A stretch of 64,000 nt of DNA from Azorinus chamasolen (Eukaryota > Mollusca > Bivalvia > Cardiida > Solecurtidae). Below are positions 58,701 to 64,000 of the stretch, one piece after another. The notes below the pieces were generated by a model, which saw nothing but the letters and a program-made list of their open reading frames with translations, was not told where the DNA came from and made no database searches. Both the position numbers and the translations under genes were made by a program. Where the stretch lies: contig OY755241.1 in the NCBI GenBank assembly GCA_963576725.1, forward strand, positions 620,001 through 684,000, in the 5' to 3' direction. Every line of letters begins with the position of its first letter. Positions within the stretch are counted from its first letter, which is position 1.

Positions 58701-61700
58701 TGGAAACTTTTAGAAATTGTACAGTTTTGAAACCATTGTGGTAAATAGAGCAATTGCTCATATGGAAATAAATGATCTATTTATCACCATGGTTTCAATG
58801 GGTGTTTTTACAAAGGCGTGAAAAGGTGTCAATATGAGTGAGTGGGTTAAACACTGTAGATGACTGATATATGTATGTGTCAATATGAGTGAGTGGGTTA
58901 AACACTGTAGATGACTGATATATGTATGTGTCAATATGAGTGAGTGGGTTCAACCCTGTAGGTGACTGATATATGTATGTGTCAATATGAGTGAGTGGGT
59001 TCAACACTGTAGATGACTGATATATGTATGTGTCAATATGAGTGAGTGGGTTCAACCCTGTAGATGACTGATATATGTATGTGTCAATATGAGTGAGTGG
59101 GTTCAACACTGTAGATGACTGATATATGTATGTGTCAATATGAGTGAGTGGGTTCAACCCTGTAGATGACTGATATATGTATGTGTCAATATGAGTGAGT
59201 GGGTTCAACCCTGTAGATGACTGATATATGTATGTGTCAATATGAGTGAGTGGGTTCAACACCGTAGATGACTGATATATGTATGTGTCAATATGAGTGA
59301 GTGGGTTCAACACTGTAGATGACTGATATATGTATGTGTCAATATGAGTGAGTGGGTTAAACACCGTAGATGACTGATATATGTATGTGTCAATATGAGT
59401 GAATGGGTTAAACACTGTAGATGACTGATATATGTATGTGTCAATATGAGTGAGTGGGTTCAACACTGTAGATGACTGATATATGTATGTGTCAATATGA
59501 GTGAGTGGGTTAAACACTGTAGATGACTGATATATGTATGTGTCAATATGAGTGAGTGGGTTCAACACTATAGATGACTGATATATGTATGTGTCAATAT
59601 GAGTGAGTGGGTTCAACACTGTAGATGACTGATATATGTATGTGTCAATATGAGTGAGTGGGTTCAACCCTGTAGGTGACTGATATATGTATGTGTCAAT
59701 ATGAGTGAGTGGGTTCAACACCGTAGATGACCGATATATGTATGTGTCAATATGAGTGAGTGGGTTCAACCCTGTAGATGACTGATATATGCAATCATAA
59801 TATCAGAGGTACATAAATGCAATAGAAGCCAGATATAATTTTATAAAAAATCATTAACTCATTTGCTCCCAGTGGATTCTTCCATGCTTATATATTGGAT
59901 TAGTCATAGAGAATATTTGGTTCCTAGCTCTGAATGAGAAATGTTATCTGGCAAGGCGGATGAATATATCAGGTGAGCCGAAGGCGAACCTGATATATTC
60001 AGAAGCCGAGCCGGATAACATTTCTCATTCAAAGCTAGGGACCAAATATTCTATTTATCCTTGTCACGACAGCAATATATATAGAATTATTTTATTTTGT
60101 ACCGAATGTACCACAAAATGCACCGCAAAGTATACCCGACTCTACTGGCTTTAGACTGTTGATGACGTCACTATAAAGGCGTTATCACGTCACTGGAATT
60201 CCACTGAAAAAAGCTCAAAACAAAACCGTTGCCCCGGTTGGTTATGTGAGAAAAAGAACCTGTCACTTGATGTTTGACAAGCTGATCTAAACCTCGTCTA
60301 GAATAGAAAAGTCAAGGCTAGCTTAATAACATTTCAATTCTAGACTCGATTGAGATAGATGCCGATAGAATTGAAATAGAACTGACTATAGAATACAGGG
60401 TCTAGACGATTTATGATTCTTGATGTGGATTTATCTAAACACGGTAATTTCGCTACAGACAACTAGATCTAGTATAGATCTAGATCTACTAGGTCTAAGA
60501 ATATAAGTTTGAGAGAACGAAGTGAAATAGAAATCTAATTATTTAGTTTAACGGGTATCGATTGAAATCAATTCGCTTTGTTAAACTTTTTTTATTTAGT
60601 AGATCTAGATCTACTAGGTAGACGTAATTTTGTGTATTCACGAAATAAGCGTCTCGGTAAAAAACTTTTTTTTTTAAAAAAAGTAGTTTCGGCTACAGGT
60701 CATGTGACCAACTGACATATTAACATCGGTCATGTGACCTACTGACATAATAACAAAAAGTTTATCAGGCACCTTGTTATCCGTCAGGAAAATAGGCACG
60801 TGACAGGATAATATCATTTATCTAAGGGATGTCTGGTCTAAATTTTTATTTTTGTTTTGTTTATATTGAATTTCCTATCAGCAAACAGTCTAGACTCTGA
60901 TCAGACGCCGCATTATGCGGCGTCTGATCAGAGTCTACACTGTTTGCCTACGTCCCATATATGGGATCGTGGGAGAAAATGGGTTAATATTCAATAGACT
61001 AAAACAAATCGATTCTTCATACGAATATAATATAATATATAATATAATATTTATATATATAATATAATAACAAATATACTAATATTCTATTAGCACTTGT
61101 TTGAGTCTATGTCCTTATAACATGCCACAGGGCAATGAGCAACTCTGTTATTACCTGTAACAAACAGTTTGGATCCAGATGAGATGCCGAGTAGCTCGAC
61201 ATCTCATCACCATCCAAATAAATTGGCACTTACGCTGTTGAGAAGATATGGAAGAACAGTCTAATCTGAAACTTGACTCATTCCCTCCTATAATATGTTT
61301 AGACTCTTTCTCTTTCTACCGAAAAGGAGCATTTACTAGAGACAAGGAAACAGACAATAATGGTTGCAGTTACATGTAAGCATACTTTCGTCAGTGGTTC
61401 GCAGGTCATTACACGTTTCACAGCAGAGTTGTCTCCTGGTCATGTTGTAGCACTCCGAACTGTGGAATCTCGTGTCAGAGCATGAAGGCACCCAATCACC
61501 ATATAAACAGTCCTCTGAAAAAAAACAACGTTAGTTTGAATGATGATCCGTCAAAACGTTTATCAAGGATGAACAATTATCTATAATCATTTATATAAAT
61601 CAGCATCACTTCAGGGTCCAACCAGTCTGGTCCGATGATATTATGATAATTTTTAAATAATACAGAGTTGCAGATAGAGGTGCGTACTCAATTCTAAAAT

Positions 61701-62770
61701 CGTCATTTCTCCACCAAACCCTATGTTGTAATCACTCTTTAGAATCGTCCCATCGAGACGATTCTAACGAGTGGTCACATCATTGGGTTTGGTGGAAATA
61801 TAAAGGAGCAAATCTGGAAAATGCTACAATTTATGCACCTCATCGGGACCTCTGAATTAACCCTTCGTTTGCTATTCACGTCAATATACCTGTAAATAGT
61901 GAAGACCCAGATGAGACAGCTCCAGCAGGGTCTGCACTATTTACAAGTTGATTGTGCAGCATGTGAACTCCACAGCAGTGATTGTACAGCGAAATACTTG
62001 TACACAGTGAATATATATATGTAATTATACAACAGGGCATGGTTAAAGAAGGATAAATGTATTTTAAAAATCAGCAATAGAAGGGTTAATATGAAGCAAA
62101 TTTATAACATGAAAGTTGAACCAGGCGAAAAGTTTGCAGACGATAAAACCATGTGACAACAAAAGAGATAAAACAACAATAAAGTCACTAAAGACCGGTA
62201 TAAGTTATTCCAAGAACATGTTACCAATTCACGCTTTCTACACCATGGAAGAATTTATCATTAGTTTGACTACCGTTTGGATTCAAGTGAGACATTAAGT
62301 AACTACGCCAGTCATCAGATTAAAAACTGTTTAAACTTTGATTGTTTTATTTAAAGGAACGAAAGGTAGCTTTACTGAAATATACAATTTACAGGTATAA
62401 ATGTGTCATGCTATTCGAAGAATATGGTCGATTTTTACCCTTTCACTCCATGAATATTAATGTACGAAATAATGGTATAATGAATATCAATTAGATTATT
62501 TTATAAATCACATGATCACAGCAAATTTTTGCCCAGGTAGAAACTGTAGAATCACATCTATATTACTTCATAAGCAAACAGAGCAGACCCTGATCAGACA
62601 GCTTCTACACAGGCGTAATGATGTATTATAAGGTTACTTACCCACGTTGATAAGCGTGTTTCGCCTGTTGTAGCATGTCTCACAACACTCTCTTTCCCTG
62701 TAGGGACTGTAACATTGATGGTCCGCAATATTATTACAGTTCGATACCCGGTCTCCATAGTCACAGTCTT
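46652..62770 (-). CDS. Type I membrane protein with four six-cysteine modules and a Tyr-rich tail (5' partial)
   Basis: Exons in transcript order: 62770-62642, 61514-61386, 58037-57912, 57191-56988, 55250-55089, 51328-51207, 49568-49393, 48195-48038, 46689-46652. All junctions are GT-AG with matching phases; the reading frame is continuous for 413 residues to TAA. Order: four modules of pattern D/N-C-x-Y-G-D-x(3-4)-C...C-C-x(2)-C, a Thr/Ser/Pro stalk, one transmembrane helix followed by RRSR, then a tail of about 136 residues with 12 tyrosines and a Pro-rich patch. The modules resemble ShKT-like or ADAMTS-tail cysteine modules, but I do not recognise the whole protein. Predicted role: surface receptor or adhesion protein signalling by tyrosine phosphorylation. 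More N-terminal exons probably lie beyond 64000. Confidence 0.82.
46690..48037. repeat. Last receptor intron: F1, F5, F10, F8 fragments
   Basis: F1 inverted about 46742-46920. F5 inverted about 46921-47162, with a GACGCCGCC...GGTGGCGTC hairpin. F1 about 47420-47700, containing an F10 end (CAGTTGAACTTTGATATCTC at about 47527). F9-like about 47700-47850. F8 about 47862-47990, missing its hairpin centre. Confidence 0.62.
48038..48195 (-). CDS. Receptor exon: cytoplasmic tail with several Tyr motifs
   Basis: The acceptor is AAATATTCGCAG and the donor is GTACTA (minus strand); 158 nt, phase 2-1. It encodes RPSLPDRPEK, TGYVEPV, HYNNKGYQPED and PDYHAYHVLQK: five tyrosines, one in a YxxP context (YVEP). 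LPDRP could also be a short SH3 ligand. Confidence 0.82.
48196..49392. repeat. Receptor intron: F1, two F11 copies, F7
   Basis: F1 about 48434-48680. F11 about 48742-48945 and about 48943-49110. F7 about 49103-49318 is complete (TTAACCCTTTCGCTGCC...GGCAGCGAAAAGGTTAA), with hairpin ACGCCGAGTTACTCGGCGT. Confidence 0.68.
49393..49568 (-). CDS. Receptor exon: Pro-rich cytoplasmic tail with YDYIHP motif
   Basis: The acceptor is TATACTTCAG and the donor is GTAAGT (minus strand); 176 nt, phase 0-2. It encodes a Pro/Asn-rich patch (NNPPNPPYNPQPRPQQ), a possible SH3 ligand, and DEVYDYIHPDDV, a plausible tyrosine phosphorylation site with a YxxP context. Confidence 0.85.
49569..51206. repeat. Receptor intron: mostly unassigned, with 43-bp tandem repeat, F1, F11
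   Basis: 49569-50150 shows only an F7-like fragment (about 49606-49660). F1 core about 50170-50240. 43-bp satellite about 50289-50636. F1 about 50760-50960. F11 about 50990-51185. Confidence 0.6.
50289..50636. repeat. 43-bp tandem repeat, about eight copies
   Basis: The unit ACACACAAGGAGCATTATAC + GTACAAATCCGTACTGAACATGT varies at AAGG/AATG and CCG/CCA. Confidence 0.93.
51207..51328 (-). CDS. Receptor exon: transmembrane helix
   Basis: The acceptor is TATTTTCAG and the donor is GTAAGT (minus strand); 122 nt, phase 1-0. It encodes IGPIVGGAVGG, then VIVIVIIIAVACFLM and the stop-transfer basic cluster RRSRTDKPRQQSR. Glycines in the outer half and isoleucine/valine in the inner half are typical of single-pass receptors. 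Confidence 0.88.
51329..55088. repeat. Receptor intron: F4, LINE 5' unit, microsatellite, diverged tandem repeats, F1
   Basis: F9-like about 51470-51560. F4 about 51562-51820. Solo LINE 5' unit about 52093-52480. (AAT)n-type microsatellite about 52726-52790. Degenerate repeat with TTTGCTCGGTATGCCA about 52920-53225 and 53465-53560. F1 about 53228-53466 (complete). A 47-bp diverged repeat about 53640-54200. F1 about 54760-55000 (inverted, diverged). Confidence 0.62.
53640..54200. repeat. Diverged repeat of about 47 bp, about twelve copies
   Basis: The unit CGAATTAACAACTGTGTCAT + AACAATTAACCTTAACACACTAATGGA has many substitutions and small indels, so it is older than the other arrays. Confidence 0.82.
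55089..55250 (-). CDS. Receptor exon: juxtamembrane stalk
   Basis: The acceptor is CCTCTATAG and the donor is a weaker GTAGTC (minus strand); 162 nt, phase 1-1. It encodes a low-complexity hydrophilic segment (TPTTLASSADPDTRQPT, then LPTVNPTGNANND). It is supported mainly by being open in the one frame that joins the stalk to the transmembrane exon. It may be alternatively spliced, since skipping keeps the frame. Confidence 0.65.
55251..56987. repeat. Receptor intron: F9, F8, F1, F5
   Basis: F9 about 55473-55675 directly abuts F8 about 55672-55876. F1 about 55953-56200. F5 about 56453-56697 is complete, with hairpin GACGCCGCCTTTTCAAGGCGGCGTC (25 bp). 55251-55470 and 56200-56450 are unassigned. 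Confidence 0.65.
56988..57191 (-). CDS. Receptor exon: cysteine module 4 plus Thr/Ser/Pro stalk
   Basis: The acceptor is TTTCCTAG and the donor is GTAAGT (minus strand); 204 nt, phase 1-1. It encodes DCKYGDAMPDC, RRCCRTC, then a Thr/Ser/Pro stretch (TPSSTSTSTPTPTTSSG) typical of an O-glycosylated stalk. The plus-strand GGTGGGGGTGGAGG tract at about 57031-57060 is the complement of this coding repeat. Confidence 0.85.
57192..57911. repeat. Receptor intron: F1 and F10
   Basis: F1 inverted about 57250-57470. F10 about 57508-57840, with CAGTTGAACTTCGACATCTC at the left and a hairpin of AGGTCTACAGTAATGCTGAA arms. Confidence 0.65.
57912..58037 (-). CDS. Receptor exon: cysteine module 3
   Basis: The acceptor is GCGTTTCAG and the donor is GTAACT (minus strand); 126 nt, phase 1-1. 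It encodes NCLYGDKAPMC, HLCYQL and QCCQSC. It aligns with modules 1 and 2 cysteine for cysteine. Confidence 0.83.
58208..58853. repeat. Two F2 MITEs in opposite orientation
   Basis: About 58208-58428 (TTAACCCATTCCCTCATATAG...) and about 58620-58853 (TTAACCCATTACCTCATAAGC...AGTGAGTGGGTTAA). The second feeds directly into the 51-bp satellite. Confidence 0.65.
58826..59788. repeat. 51-bp satellite, about 19 copies, built on an F2 end
   Basis: The unit GTGTCAATATGAGTGAGTGG + GTTAAACACTGTAGATGACTG + ATATATGTAT starts with the last 25 bases of the neighbouring F2 MITE. Because 51 is divisible by 3, a 324-codon minus-strand frame stays open; it is not a gene. Confidence 0.95.
59853..60986. mobile_element. 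F3 MITE split by an element of about 910 bp with a 140-bp palindrome
   Basis: F3 sequence 59853-59898 stops after TTGGATTAGT and resumes at about 60812 (TTATCTAAGGGATGTCTGG) to 60986. The insert begins with a palindrome (about 59909-60053) built on GAATATTTGGTTCCTAGCTC and its complement, and contains AGATCTAGATCTACTAGGT repeats near 60465-60625. TCAT may be a short target duplication. No coding frame. Confidence 0.6.
61386..61514 (-). CDS. Receptor exon: cysteine module 2
   Basis: The acceptor follows a T-rich tract ending TTTTCAG (minus strand) and the donor is GTATGC. It is 129 nt and phase 1-1, the same length as module 1. It encodes EDCLYGDWVPSC, SECYNM and LCCETC. Confidence 0.83.
61515..62641. 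repeat. Receptor intron: F12, F4, F1
   Basis: F12 about 61670-61855, with hairpin AGAATCGTCCCATCGAGACGATTCT. F4 about 61855-62088 lacks part of its hairpin. F1 half copy about 62435-62610. 62090-62430 has an F7-like CCGTTTGGATTCAAG only. Confidence 0.6.
62642..62770 (-). CDS. Receptor exon: cysteine module 1
   Basis: The acceptor (minus strand) CCTCTGCAG is at 62771 and the donor GTAAGT is at 62641-62636. The exon is 129 nt and symmetric, phase 1-1. It encodes DCDYGDRVSNC, then HQCYSP and ECCETC: six cysteines. A start codon is not visible, so this is an internal exon. Confidence 0.82.
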
Positions 62771-64000
62771 CTGCAGAGGTAAAATTATTATTCAAACTAA
62801 ATTGTATCGTTCCAAGCATCTATCAAAAAAGCAATTTACGTACATGTTTTCAAAATTTACATTATAATTATAAACAATGACATTGATGCATAACGATCAT
62901 TAAAACACAGCAACATAACTAATTATATATATTAGCAAACCTTTATCTGTAGAAGTTACCCATGAGGTCGTCAAAGCAATGGTTGGTTTGTAGAAAATGC
63001 TGCTGACAGATTTATAGGATATAACTATAAGGTCACTCTACAACTGGTTTGTGGGAAGAGAGTCCACAAGAGTCACTATTGTAAAAATCACCTTCAACTC
63101 TTAATCTACTAAATAATTGAAACCAGTCCCAATCCCGTTCTGAATATTGATTAAATATGAGATTGTATCAAATTTTGTCATGGAGAAAAATGATTTTCAT
63201 GACCAATAGTGTAGACCCAGGTCAAATGACTCCATCAAGAGCCCTTTGATTGGGTCTGCACTGATTGCAAATGTCTTATATACCCGGTGTCTGCACACTA
63301 AGGGTTGCTACCTTTAACCCTTACTGTGAGGGACACGAATCACTATGGTCCATTGCAAACAGTGTAGACCCAGATGAGAGGGCTCATAGACGAGCCCTCT
63401 CATCAGGGTCTGCACTGTTCGTCATGTTACACTTTTCTTTAGAGGAATCTTTAATTATTCACTATTAGCTTAACCTGTTTGAATTTTGGAAAGTCCATTT
63501 GAAAATTAAGCGTTGTAAGGCTTAAGGCTGATCTGCAATAGGCTGGTTTATAGATGCCCTCTTGAAGTTGTTGAGAACAATATGTATTTACAGAGCTCCA
63601 GATGAGAAGCGTAAATTAAACATTTTCAAAAATAACTCCCTTATTTCTCCGCCAAACCCTATACCGTCACTGTATAGGGTTTGGTGGAGAAATAACGATT
63701 TTAGTATTTGGGTACGCATCTTTATCTGTAGCTCTATTAATTTACGTTGGTTTATATAAGTTAGCCATGAGATTAATCTTTAACAGTCGGTACATTGTAT
63801 GAGATCGGCATACCCTTGCTTTATTTATATACAGTAAAACCCCTCTAAACCAGACGTAAAATTTAGTATAAATATTGGTCTTGGAGACAGATGGCAGCTT
63901 AAGCAAGGGTGAAAGTCATTCAGAAAGCTGCTCTAGGAGCTTTCTGAATGATTGTCACCCTATATTTGACAGGTGGCAGCTTAACGCAGTGTGAAAGTCA
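62771..64000. repeat. Upstream part of the receptor intron: F12 and F9 copies, unassigned DNA
   Basis: F1-like cores about 63205-63270 and 63355-63425 (GTAGACCCAGATGAGAGGGC + TCATAGACGAGCC...). F12 about 63590-63740, with its centre deleted. F9 about 63830-64000. 62771-63180 is unassigned; I looked for a fifth cysteine module and found none. Confidence 0.55.

Noticed and set aside
58795..59769. 324-codon minus-strand ORF with 17-residue repeats
   Set aside because: It is the 51-bp satellite read in one frame; 51 is divisible by 3, so the frame stays open. Codon pattern and start are repeat artefacts.
62938..63060. Possible fifth cysteine module upstream of module 1
   Set aside because: There is a GGTAAC donor-like site, but the required phase meets a stop codon and the C-x-Y-G-D pattern is absent.

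Overview
This is eukaryotic (metazoan) DNA from a repeat-rich genome, most likely a lophotrochozoan and probably a bivalve mollusc. Reasons: genes are split by GT-AG introns; one gene carries a temptin domain, a protein family I know from molluscs; a tRNA-derived SINE, a CR1/jockey-like LINE and elements resembling oyster 'pearl'/HINE repeats are present; and miniature inverted-repeat transposons (MITEs) fill nearly all non-coding space. I see no prokaryotic gene, CRISPR array or operon.

Only two host genes are supported, and they are convergent. The plus-strand gene (5472-38828) can be assembled from ten exons whose phases all agree, giving 587 residues: signal peptide, temptin domain with an EF-hand-like loop, then a complete type II ascorbate-dependent copper monooxygenase (DBH/MOXD/PHM family) with all six copper ligands, and a hydrophobic tail. 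Its first exon (14 coding bases, with a TATA box upstream) lies 13.7 kb before the second.

The minus-strand gene (62770 down to 46652, 5' end outside the window) has nine exons: four single-exon six-cysteine modules, a Thr/Ser/Pro-rich stalk, one transmembrane helix and a cytoplasmic tail with 12 tyrosines. It looks like a cell-surface receptor or scaffold. I cannot assign a known name.

Layout: 1-3480 decayed 28-42 bp minisatellite; 4186-4967 transposon with subterminal arrays; 5340-5485 promoter and exon 1; 5486-19161 intron 1 with MITEs, a 2.9 kb tandem-repeat element (about 9988-12915) and a dead LINE (about 14930-18352); 19162-38828 remaining copper monooxygenase exons among minisatellites (27, 22, 57, 22 bp) and transposons, including a long-TIR hAT-like element (26883-27878) and a second subterminal-array transposon (about 28134-29196); 38829-46651 intergenic MITEs; 46652-62770 receptor gene; 62771-64000 MITEs.

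The most striking non-genic signal is that many MITE families with different ends (TTAA/CCC piggyBac-like and CAGT..AACC pogo-like) share the same palindromic dyad centre, and that several minisatellites are built from MITE ends. MITE family labels F1-F13 used below are local to this report. Family assignments come from pattern recognition without database search.
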